Part shown: positions 56,728-64,000 of the stretch, in pieces | Layout of the letters: the number at the start of each line of letters is the position of its first letter | Position numbering within the stretch: the first letter of the stretch is position 1 | From: Bacteroides sp. OF04-15BH | GTDB taxonomy: Bacteria; Bacteroidota; Bacteroidia; Bacteroidales; Bacteroidaceae | Direction of reading: 5' to 3' | Length of the DNA: 64,000 nt | Assembly (NCBI RefSeq): GCF_003477995.1 | Contig: NZ_QUEM01000015.1 | Span: 1-64,000, forward strand | Program-made: the position numbers and the translations under genes | The notes under the pieces: generated by a model | Database searches by the model: none | Told to the model about the DNA's origin: nothing | What the model saw: only the letters and a program-made list of their open reading frames with translations

Positions 56728-59700
56728 TCAAAAGGTCAGATTTACGTTCACGGAATAGACCGGCTGCAAGGTACCGGCCAGGGTACCGCTTTCGGGGTCA
56801 GATTCCCGGTATGTGGTCCAAGTGAAAAGATTCGATCCTCGCAAAGCCACATTGGCATATTGCACAAAGGGCAGATACTTCCGCAGGAAACGTGCCGGCA
56901 AACGATAACGTAAAGACAGCATCGACAATCTCAAATAATCACTCCGGCCTACCGTAAGAGAGTTGGGCAAGAGCATGTTGTTCTCGGCAATTCCCGAGGT
57001 ATTGAACGGGGTGGCATAGATCTTGTTTTCATCGCCCGGCCGGAACCACATATTTGCTGTCTGCCCGGCAACGGCATTCTTCTGCACATCATCCTTGTCG
57101 CGCACATAGGTGTATTTAAAAGCCTGTACCCCGCCGTGCACATAGTAGAAGTCCATATCCAGATCAAAGGATTTATAGGACATACTCATATTTATGCTTC
57201 CGGTGTAAGGCGGTGTCAGATGTCCCAGCGCCACAAGATCCTCCTTTTCAAGCACTTCCGTAGCCTGCTTCTCTCCATTCTTTTCACTCCAGAACACCGG
57301 ATAACCGGTAAACGGATTGATCCCCAAGGAAATCGAACCGTAGAGCATATCGTAAGATTTGCCGATTTCATAGTCGGGCACCAAAGCCTGATCCGATGAA
57401 TAGATTTTGTCGGCATAGTACAGGTCTATCACTTTATTGCGGTTGTAAGCCATATTCACTCCGATGCGTACCATCCATTCGGGAGTATCCACCAAGCGGG
57501 CACTAAGACCAACTTCTATACCACGGTTCTGCAAGATACCGATATTACGCTGCAAATTCGTGAAACCGGTAGATGCAGGGATCGGCACGTCCAGCAACGC
57601 CTGTTCCGTACGCCGGTTATACCAGTTGACATCGAGAGTAAGGCGATCCCAAAGTTCCAGACTGATGCCAGCATCCACCGATTTAGTCTGTTCCGGTTTC
57701 AGGTCTTTATTATACAGGGTGATCAGCTCCAGCAGACGCTGGTCTTCGTAAACATTGGCAGAATAAGCAAAGGTGGCAACCGTAGCTGCTGCCGATACTC
57801 CATTCAGATTGGCCGTATATCCATAGGAAGCCTTTAACTTCAGATGAGTCAGAACCGGGTTTCCGTCCAGAAAGTCATAGGCCGTTGGAGTCCATCCTGC
57901 ACCGACAGCCCAGGCACTGTTCCACCGTTTATCTGCCGGAAGCACTGATGAAGCATCCCATTTGCAGGTGGCATACATATCGTAGGTGGAATCGAAAGTA
58001 TAACCTGCTACGGCTCCAAGACCTATCTGTGCCGTCTTATCCTTCAGTCCGCTCACCTTAGGCTGCCGGTTTCCCTGCAACGACTGATTGATGGCAGCAG
58101 CCGAATTTATGGTCCCTACTCCATAGCCCGTCATGCCGACCTGGTCCAATTGTGTCTGGTAATAGTCTGTATTGGCACCAAGGGTCAGATCGTGGCGCCC
58201 GGCAAACACATGGTTATAGGTGATTCGAACGTTACCGGAAAGATTCAGCGTTACATTCTTTGCCTTGCTGTATATGCCTCTCTCCACTTCGGGAATGCCC
58301 CCATGCGTTTCCGAATAGGCTGTAGAAGGGATAAACTGTTCCGATTCATGCAACAAGAAATCAAGACCTCCCACAGCCGCAATATCCAGTCCGGGCAAAG
58401 GATTCAAAGTCAGACTGGCACTCACCCCGGCATCTTTTTCGGATGCCTTGGCACTGTACTCCTGAAGCAAATCCTGAAAAGTCCGTCCGGGATAGGAATA
58501 CAGTTTTCCGGTGGTCTGCTCATAAGGATTCAACTCATAGATTAAAGACGCGGGATCTGAGGAACTGCCATTCGGAGTATTCGTACGGCTGTAGCCTCCG
58601 TTCATCCCCAAAAGAAGATATCCGGCCCGTCCCAGCCGTTGATCGAGATTCAGTCGTATCCCCATGCGCTGCTTGTCGTTTCCGGGAATGCGGCCTCCCT
58701 GTGCCGTATAATGGGCAGAGGCAAAATAAGTGGTCCGGTCACTTCCACCACGGATGCTCACATGATGCTTTTGATACAGGTTATTGCGCAACAGTTTCTT
58801 ATACCAGTCCGTGTGAATCCCCGACAGGGAATCAAGCACGGACTGCCCTTCGGCAATTAACTCTTCCAGATTGGGAGCATCGGCATAATACTTATGATAA
58901 AAATCGGCGCTATACCGATAGCCCGGTGTCTCCGGGTTCTGCAACAAGCGTTCCAGTTCCAGCTTTTCGGAAGAGTCCATCATGCGAATACCCCTTCGTC
59001 CGCGTGTCGTCACTCCCATATCCACACTATAAGAAACCGTCGTCTCTCCCGAACTGCCGCGCTTTGAGGTTATCTCCAGCACGCCATTGGCAGCTTTCAC
59101 ACCGTATAAGGCGCAGGCTGCAGCATCTTTCAATACCTTTATATCCTGAATATCCGTAGGATTCAGATTGTAGAACGTTTCCGCGGCGATGACTTTTCCG
59201 TCGAGCACATATAAAGGTTCATTGGTCAAGTTGCCTTTCCGCAGCGAAGAATTTCCACGGATTCTTATCTTCGGTTCAGCACCCAGTTCACCGGTATTGA
59301 CCACCACCAGACCGGGAACAGAACCTTGCAGGGCCAATCCCATATCAATCATCGGTTTGCTTTCAATGCGCCTCATGTCGATGCTCTGCACCACTCCCGA
59401 ACGTGCCCGCAAATCTATCTCATTGATATTGGCCTTAGCCGAAACCTCTACTGTTCCCATCGAGCGGGTTTCATCCTCCAGCCGGACATGCATTTCCGGC
59501 TGCCCCGCATACGTTACGGTCTGCCGCCGCATTCCCATACACCGGAATTCTATCGTGGCTCCTTTGGGCCACAGGCCACGCAGTTCGAAGCGTCCTTCCA
59601 AATCCGTGACAGTAGCCCAAGAGGTATTGAGCACACGTACGGTCACCCCAGGCAAAGGTTCGTGAGCGGCATCATAAACCACTCCTTTGAGCACCCGCTC

Positions 59701-59871
59701 CGGATGGGGACAATGCAGACTGTCCTCATACAGCACATCAGACGACATCCTGCCGGCAAACATTTCCTTGCCCGACAACTGAAGAGCGGACAACAGGAAA
59801 GAGCCAAACAGGAAAGGCACCATCCGGCAATTATTCGGGCACATAAATAATCTCTCCATTCTCCAATTCAT
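56728..59871 (-). CDS. SusC/RagA-family TonB-dependent outer-membrane receptor
   Basis: The 1047 residues (a start at the MERLFMCPNNCRMV methionine, 12 bp later, is also possible) hold a signal peptide, a carboxypeptidase-regulatory-like domain (VLKGVVYDAAHEPLPGVTVRVLNT, near 60-130), a TonB plug with IRIRGNSSLRKGNLTNEPLYVLDG and a beta-barrel ending ...YSVNVNLTF. Its start lies inside the last 41 bp of the hmuV-like gene, so it belongs to the same transcript. It imports ligand across the outer membrane using energy from the TonB/ExbB-like HmuU/V complex or a housekeeping one. Confidence 0.93.
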   Translation of the reverse strand: MNWRMERLFMCPNNCRMVPFLFGSFLLSALQLSGKEMFAGRMSSDVLYEDSLHCPHPERVLKGVVYDAAHEPLPGVTVRVLNTSWATVTDLEGRFELRGLWPKGATIEFRCMGMRRQTVTYAGQPEMHVRLEDETRSMGTVEVSAKANINEIDLRARSGVVQSIDMRRIESKPMIDMGLALQGSVPGLVVVNTGELGAEPKIRIRGNSSLRKGNLTNEPLYVLDGKVIAAETFYNLNPTDIQDIKVLKDAAACALYGVKAANGVLEITSKRGSSGETTVSYSVDMGVTTRGRRGIRMMDSSEKLELERLLQNPETPGYRYSADFYHKYYADAPNLEELIAEGQSVLDSLSGIHTDWYKKLLRNNLYQKHHVSIRGGSDRTTYFASAHYTAQGGRIPGNDKQRMGIRLNLDQRLGRAGYLLLGMNGGYSRTNTPNGSSSDPASLIYELNPYEQTTGKLYSYPGRTFQDLLQEYSAKASEKDAGVSASLTLNPLPGLDIAAVGGLDFLLHESEQFIPSTAYSETHGGIPEVERGIYSKAKNVTLNLSGNVRITYNHVFAGRHDLTLGANTDYYQTQLDQVGMTGYGVGTINSAAAINQSLQGNRQPKVSGLKDKTAQIGLGAVAGYTFDSTYDMYATCKWDASSVLPADKRWNSAWAVGAGWTPTAYDFLDGNPVLTHLKLKASYGYTANLNGVSAAATVATFAYSANVYEDQRLLELITLYNKDLKPEQTKSVDAGISLELWDRLTLDVNWYNRRTEQALLDVPIPASTGFTNLQRNIGILQNRGIEVGLSARLVDTPEWMVRIGVNMAYNRNKVIDLYYADKIYSSDQALVPDYEIGKSYDMLYGSISLGINPFTGYPVFWSEKNGEKQATEVLEKEDLVALGHLTPPYTGSINMSMSYKSFDLDMDFYYVHGGVQAFKYTYVRDKDDVQKNAVAGQTANMWFRPGDENKIYATPFNTSGIAENNMLLPNSLTVGRSDYLRLSMLSLRYRLPARFLRKYLPFVQYANVALRGSNLFTWTTYRESDPESGTLAGTLQPVYSVNVNLTF

Positions 59872-60166
59872 AGGCCACTCCTACTTTTTTTCCTTTTGTA
59901 CTGCTTTGGGACGACTGGTCCTCACTCGGCGTGTAACGGTTTATTTTCTGACCCTCCTTCGTGATAATCTCCATGTTATCCTTTCCCGGATTCTTCACCA
60001 TCGTAAAATCTTCCTGACTGAACATCTCCGTCATGTTGTAGCGTGTGACCAACGCGACCATCAGCGCCAGAGCAAAAACCATTGCCACATCAAACAGGTT
60101 ACCGACCACGCTCATCGGGTCCATGTCCTCCCGCTCGTCCAGTCTGCGTTTTCTGTTTCTTTTCAT
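59831..60166 (-). CDS. hmuV: HmuV-like DUF2149 membrane protein
   Basis: The 111-residue protein has a basic/acidic N-terminus (MKRNRKRRLDEREDMDPMSVVGNLFDVAMVFALALMVALV), a single transmembrane helix (about 22-42) and a periplasmic tail ending LENGEIIYVPE. DUF2149 proteins resemble ExbD/TolR and always accompany an ExbB-like partner; in Porphyromonas hmu operons the equivalent gene is hmuV. The name is given by context and family. It overlaps the start of the susC-like gene by 29-41 bp. Confidence 0.85.
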   Translation of the reverse strand: MKRNRKRRLDEREDMDPMSVVGNLFDVAMVFALALMVALVTRYNMTEMFSQEDFTMVKNPGKDNMEIITKEGQKINRYTPSEDQSSQSSTKGKKVGVAYELENGEIIYVPE

Positions 60167-60175
60167 ATCCCCTCC

Positions 60176-60766
60176 TTATTTTTCTGTCAGTAAACCGGCA
60201 ATGAACTCCAGGCGCGACAGGTCTTTCTGATACCAGCGCTGCTTGACCTGCAATGTGACAAACCCCACCGCTGCCGCAAACAAGCCGACCACCGTTGTGG
60301 CAAAAGCTACCTGCATATTATAGGCCATCGAAGCTATATCTCCCGTAGACAAGCCCACAAGAGCCGGTCCCATAGGAATCAAGGTACCCATCAGTCCGAG
60401 CATCGGTCCCATCTTTGACAGCATTTTCGCAACAGAAAGATCTTTCTCGGCCGCCAGTTCATATTCATCTATCAGGCGTTGCATCTGCGCTTCGCTCTGA
60501 CGATGCATCCACAAGTCATGCAACGTACAGACTAAAGCAGAGTCGGATTTTTGAGGCAGCTTACCGATCCAGTCGGACAGATTTTGGATGGTTAAGGTTT
60601 CCTCACCGCAATCACATAAGGTTTCGGTTTTCTTCACGGTCCGGTAATGTCCGAAGAAGCCGCCCACCAGAACGAGAGAACGGAGAAACAAGAAGATCAG
60701 CAACACAATGACAGGAACCAACAGTCCTGTAGAAATCCAGTACAAAACATCTGAAATGTAATTCAT
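60176..60766 (-). CDS. hmuU: HmuU-like MotA/TolQ/ExbB proton channel
   Basis: The 196-residue protein (start MNYISDVLYWISTGLLVP; an earlier in-frame ATG lies inside the upstream gene) has three transmembrane segments: about 13-33, 112-135 and 145-170. The family motif VAKMLSKMGPMLGLMGTLIPMGPALVGLSTGD is the MotA/TolQ/ExbB signature. With the DUF2149 protein 9 bp downstream it would form an energy-coupling complex. In heme operons this gene is called hmuU. Confidence 0.88.
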   Translation of the reverse strand: MNYISDVLYWISTGLLVPVIVLLIFLFLRSLVLVGGFFGHYRTVKKTETLCDCGEETLTIQNLSDWIGKLPQKSDSALVCTLHDLWMHRQSEAQMQRLIDEYELAAEKDLSVAKMLSKMGPMLGLMGTLIPMGPALVGLSTGDIASMAYNMQVAFATTVVGLFAAAVGFVTLQVKQRWYQKDLSRLEFIAGLLTEK

Positions 60767-60779
60767 AATCCTAATATTT

Positions 60780-61487
60780 TTATTTTTTGTTTTTCTTATT
60801 TCGTAAACGCAAAGGCCGCACACGATACCAGCCCCAGCCCAGCAGACCGAAGCCAAACAGCAGCAACGTCACGCCGCCCAGAGCCTTGACATCCACTTCG
60901 CTGACACCCGCCACGGTAGTCTGCCCATTGATCGTTGCCACAAAGCCCAGTACGGCAGTCAGCCAACTCATCTGATACAACAGTTCCAGACGTAATCCAC
61001 GCTCCGGCAGCAGACGTTTCATGCCCCATACTCCCAACCACAACCCTGCGGTCACTGCAACAGCCAGTCCCCAGGACAGCAACGGAAAGGAGAAGCCCGG
61101 AAACGAAAAGATAACCGACACCAACAGGGCAAAGAGCACCGGAAAAAGCAACAGGCCCGGGAACCCTTGCAGGAACCGATAGCTCCAAAAACGCCATCCG
61201 GAAGCAGGAGGCGCCGGAAGGCTCCGGCTCTCGGCTTCCCAGCAAAACAACATCTGGAGAAACACATCCAGCGTGAGCAGCACGGTCAGGTCGGTCATGA
61301 GCTTGCGGTCGGCCAGCCACTGCATGATTTCGGTACGTGACTGTTCTATGGCCCAGGGCCATGACAATCCCACAAAAAGGAAACAGACGATTCCGACCAA
61401 CAGCAGCGGAATCCGCGCATTCTCCGTTTGCTTCAATATAAAATTGAAACAAACGAGAAGCGCCAACAAGGCAATCAGTATCTCCAT
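60780..61487 (-). CDS. hmuT: HmuT-like multi-pass membrane protein
   Basis: The 235-residue product (start MEILIALLALLVCFNFIL, just 5 bp after the hmuS stop) has about seven hydrophobic segments, for example 1-18, 26-47, 68-88, three between 105-160 and the final ALGGVTLLLFGFGLLGWGWYRV. No catalytic motif was recognised. It stands where hmuT lies in the hmu order and is named on that basis. It may be the inner-membrane partner of the CobN-like protein or of the ExbB-like complex. Confidence 0.75.
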   Translation of the reverse strand: MEILIALLALLVCFNFILKQTENARIPLLLVGIVCFLFVGLSWPWAIEQSRTEIMQWLADRKLMTDLTVLLTLDVFLQMLFCWEAESRSLPAPPASGWRFWSYRFLQGFPGLLLFPVLFALLVSVIFSFPGFSFPLLSWGLAVAVTAGLWLGVWGMKRLLPERGLRLELLYQMSWLTAVLGFVATINGQTTVAGVSEVDVKALGGVTLLLFGFGLLGWGWYRVRPLRLRNKKNKK

Positions 61488-61492
61488 ACGCC

Positions 61493-64000
61493 TTATTCCT
61501 TTCTCCGCTTTCTGCGGAACCATACCAGCATGGCGATCAGAATGACAGACACTGCGGCAAATACCGTTACGCCATTCAGTTTCTGTTTCTGCTCCTGCTG
61601 TGCTGAAGAATTCATTTCCTCTTTTTTCATCACCACACCCTGCTGATCGGAAGAAGCCGTCTGCCTTACCTCCTGAATATTCCGGCTGTAATCGGCCACG
61701 GCCTGCTGCGGGGCATGCTCTTTGATGAACGACTGAAGTTTGGCATTGTCGCAGACAAACTCCGTGCAGGCAGGCCGGTAAGTATTGATCAGCTTCGTAT
61801 GCAGTTCGGACAAGTCCCGGAGCTGCCCGTCCGTAGCTTTCCACAAGTCCTTGCGTGCCGTCTCGAGCATCACGGCCGTGAGCTCCTGCAACGCTGCCGG
61901 ACTCTCCCGTTCAAAAAATTCATGAAGGCCCAACTGATATTTATCTTTCACATAAACTTCGTAAATATCATTCCACAGCGCGGCATCAATAGCCTCCGGC
62001 TTCATCACGTTCCATCCGTAAGTATTGCGTACCGTTGTCGCAAAGACAGCCGCAGCTCCGGCCCCTCCTTTCATCTTTTCCTTTATATAGACAGGATTCA
62101 GCAAGGTGGTACGTCCTTCCACGCCCACGGCTTCCTTGATTTCCTGCATCCGGTTGCGGTTACGGTTTCGATAGTCACTCAGATAGGCATCCGGCTCTTT
62201 TCCGGTGACCTGACGCACGGCCAGATTCAGTCCTCCCATGAATTCGTAAACATGATCCAGACTGAGCGCGCCCCAAGTATTGCTCTGTCGCGGCTGCACC
62301 ACGGCATCCGTACCGGTCAGCGCCGCCTCGAAGGCCGCCTTGCGGAACTGTTGCCATTTGTCTTCGCTACCATAGTAAGCGCCCATATTATTCAGATATA
62401 CTTCAGCTATCTCGCTCGATTTCTCCCATTGGTCTCCGGCTTCCACCATCGCCTGGATGCCGGTGGCATAATGACCGTTCACGCCTCCGAACACACGATA
62501 GTAAGCCACCTCGCGGGCTTCTTTCGGAGTCATGCCTTTGGCGGTCAGTGCCCGCTCGGCAGCCACAACACCCACAGCCACTCGGTTCTCATAGAGATCG
62601 TCCTTAGCTGCAGCGGCCATCTCCACGGCACGGGTGATCAGAAACAGACGCGACGCCGCAATGTCGCGCATCTGTCCGCTGGTCTGCACCACCACATCAA
62701 TGCGGGGACGACCCAATTCGCGCGAAGGAATCAGGCGCAAATCACTCACCCGTCCAAAAGCATCGCGCACCGGCTCCACACCCAGCATATACAACACCTG
62801 AGCAATCGTTGCCCCTTCGGTTTCGATAAACTCACTGCTCCACAACGTGTAGCTCACTTTCTGCGGCAACGAATCATGATGACGGCGACGGTACATCTCC
62901 AGAGTCTGTTCGGCCATTTTCTTTCCCTTTTCCCAAGCTGCCTCCGAAGGCGTAGCTTCCGCATTCACCGAATACAGGTTGCGGCCTGTGGGCAACGTGT
63001 TCGGATTGGCTATCGGATCACCACCGGGCGACGGGGCCGTATAGCCTCCGCTCAAAGCGTTGGTCAGGCTCTTCATTTCCTGCTCCGGACTGTTTTCCAG
63101 CTGCTGGCGGTATTCGGGAACACGGCGCACGGCCTGTTCCGCTTCGCAGATGAGACGGGCTTTCTCGCGGTCTTCACGTGAATATTCCTTTGCCGGAGCT
63201 GCACCGGGGTGCATACCGCGCCGCATCATCGCCATCATATCCTTAGGTCGGCTGGCCTCGGCCATGACTTCATGAGCCCAATCCAGTTCGGCTTGTGTGA
63301 TTCCCAGATGACGGGGCACCACCGTTTCGGAATAAGGCAGACCGTCCAACAAACGGTTGACCAGCGCACGGGCCGGATTGAGATAGTTCTGCGTGAAGAA
63401 CTGTGCCTGCCGGTCGGCCCGTGCAGCCGCAGGCAGTCCGCGCTGACGGTCCAAAGCCAGCTTGCTGTAGGCAACAGGTTCTGCCGTCATGGCCAGCACA
63501 CTCGAATGAATCCGTGCCGGTTCATAAGGCACTCCCAGCGTATAGAGCTGACCGGTGATCTGCTCCGTTGCCAGTTCTTCGGCAAACTGATCTATGCGGG
63601 CGATGTCCTCTTCACCGTATGGAGTGGCCAGCAGACTGTCCAGTCCCAGGTCGCGATGGAAGCCCAGCTTCACGGCCAGTTCCTTGACACGCAGGGAAGC
63701 CTGACGCACTTTGGCACTTCCGGCATTCGCCCCGTCCTGAAGCGCATAATAAGTTTTGAGCGCCTCCTCCAGAGCGCGATATTCCGACCGCACTCCACTC
63801 TCGAGGAAAGGAGGAGTAAGATAAGACTGCAAAGTGGCATACGAACGGCGCTTGGCTATCACCCCTTCGCCCACATTGCCGATAGAATAGACATAGAAAT
63901 GCGGCAGTGGTCCCACCAGACGGTCAGGCCAGTCGTCATCACCCAGAGCCACCTGTTTGCCCGGAGTGAATTCCAGACTGCCGTGCGTGCCGAAATGAAT
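61493..64000 (-). CDS. hmuS: CobN-like HmuS heme (de)chelatase, N-terminal part outside window
   Basis: The last 835 residues are visible and the frame is open through the right edge (visible start ...HFGTHGSLEFTPGKQVALGDDDWPDRL). This is the CobN/cobaltochelatase large-subunit family: HGSLE, PHFYVYSIGNVGEG, LTNALSGGYTAPSPGGDPIANPNTLPTGRN and YTLWSSEFIETEG ... LRLIPSRELGRPRIDVV. Unlike CobN it ends in a single C-terminal membrane anchor (about 25-residue segment before RRKRRKE). With HmuTUV following, it fits HmuS, reported to remove iron from heme. Upstream genes (expected: an outer-membrane receptor and heme lipoprotein) are outside the window. Confidence 0.92.
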   Translation of the reverse strand: MHFGTHGSLEFTPGKQVALGDDDWPDRLVGPLPHFYVYSIGNVGEGVIAKRRSYATLQSYLTPPFLESGVRSEYRALEEALKTYYALQDGANAGSAKVRQASLRVKELAVKLGFHRDLGLDSLLATPYGEEDIARIDQFAEELATEQITGQLYTLGVPYEPARIHSSVLAMTAEPVAYSKLALDRQRGLPAAARADRQAQFFTQNYLNPARALVNRLLDGLPYSETVVPRHLGITQAELDWAHEVMAEASRPKDMMAMMRRGMHPGAAPAKEYSREDREKARLICEAEQAVRRVPEYRQQLENSPEQEMKSLTNALSGGYTAPSPGGDPIANPNTLPTGRNLYSVNAEATPSEAAWEKGKKMAEQTLEMYRRRHHDSLPQKVSYTLWSSEFIETEGATIAQVLYMLGVEPVRDAFGRVSDLRLIPSRELGRPRIDVVVQTSGQMRDIAASRLFLITRAVEMAAAAKDDLYENRVAVGVVAAERALTAKGMTPKEAREVAYYRVFGGVNGHYATGIQAMVEAGDQWEKSSEIAEVYLNNMGAYYGSEDKWQQFRKAAFEAALTGTDAVVQPRQSNTWGALSLDHVYEFMGGLNLAVRQVTGKEPDAYLSDYRNRNRNRMQEIKEAVGVEGRTTLLNPVYIKEKMKGGAGAAAVFATTVRNTYGWNVMKPEAIDAALWNDIYEVYVKDKYQLGLHEFFERESPAALQELTAVMLETARKDLWKATDGQLRDLSELHTKLINTYRPACTEFVCDNAKLQSFIKEHAPQQAVADYSRNIQEVRQTASSDQQGVVMKKEEMNSSAQQEQKQKLNGVTVFAAVSVILIAMLVWFRRKRRKE

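Noticed and set aside
61715..63181. Long open frame opposite hmuS
   Set aside because: Antisense shadow; the CobN-like motifs are all on the minus strand.

Overview
The window is chromosomal DNA from a member of the Bacteroidales, most likely Bacteroidaceae. The evidence is the promoter style (TTTG, about 19-21 bp, then TAnnTTTG), a SusC/SusD pair, an aconitase / NADP-isocitrate dehydrogenase / citrate synthase cluster, an LL-diaminopimelate aminotransferase, and conserved Bacteroidetes gene orders: coaBC-DUF4835-recN and ruvX-def-TPR-thrS-infC-rpmI-rplT. No plasmid origin, CRISPR array, rRNA or complete insertion sequence was seen.

Positions 1 to about 5321 are the AT-rich end of an integrated mobilizable element. 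It holds the 3' part of a MobV/Pre-type relaxase gene broken by a one-base frameshift, a strong promoter driving a candidate structured RNA of about 200 nt, two small lipoproteins, and a membrane-anchored helicase-IV-like SF1 helicase. It ends exactly in the 3' end of a tRNA-Ser(UGA) gene, at a 13-bp core matching the NBU2-type attachment core. A second tRNA-Ser at 49.4 kb is identical over its first 76 nt. Comparing the two shows that integration replaced three bases of the first tRNA and left two mismatches in its stems.

Positions 5.5-50 kb are core genome: dapL; acn-icd-gltA (oxidative half of the TCA cycle, towards 2-oxoglutarate); dapA, ligA, a GH16 glycosidase and trmD; a zeta-toxin-like kinase with a 51-residue partner; small envelope proteins and a LysM glucosaminidase; cdd, an ABC-F ATPase, grpE-dnaJ and folC; a galactose operon (galM, sugar transporter, galK); an SSB-tailed DUF3127 protein divergent from dnaN; a DEDDh exonuclease, coaBC, DUF4835 and recN; a TPR protein with a dead trypsin-like domain; a DUF368 (PopT-type) lipid carrier transporter; the translation cluster rplT/rpmI/infC/thrS with def and ruvX; and a SPOR lipoprotein, a YtxH/holin-like trio and an amidase.

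Positions 50.1-64 kb, on the minus strand, form one tightly packed operon that runs off the right edge. It starts with a CobN-like HmuS chelatase, followed by HmuT, HmuU (ExbB/TolQ-like) and HmuV (DUF2149), the heme-uptake module known from Porphyromonas and Bacteroides. The operon then continues, with gaps of 3-29 bp or overlaps, into a SusC-like TonB-dependent receptor, a SusD-like lipoprotein, an uncharacterised lipoprotein, an M16 zinc protease and a ChaN-like heme-binding lipoprotein, ending at a hairpin terminator. This looks like a heme system extended by a SusCD/protease/ChaN module, possibly for haem-peptide or haemoprotein capture. It is the best candidate here for an undescribed system.
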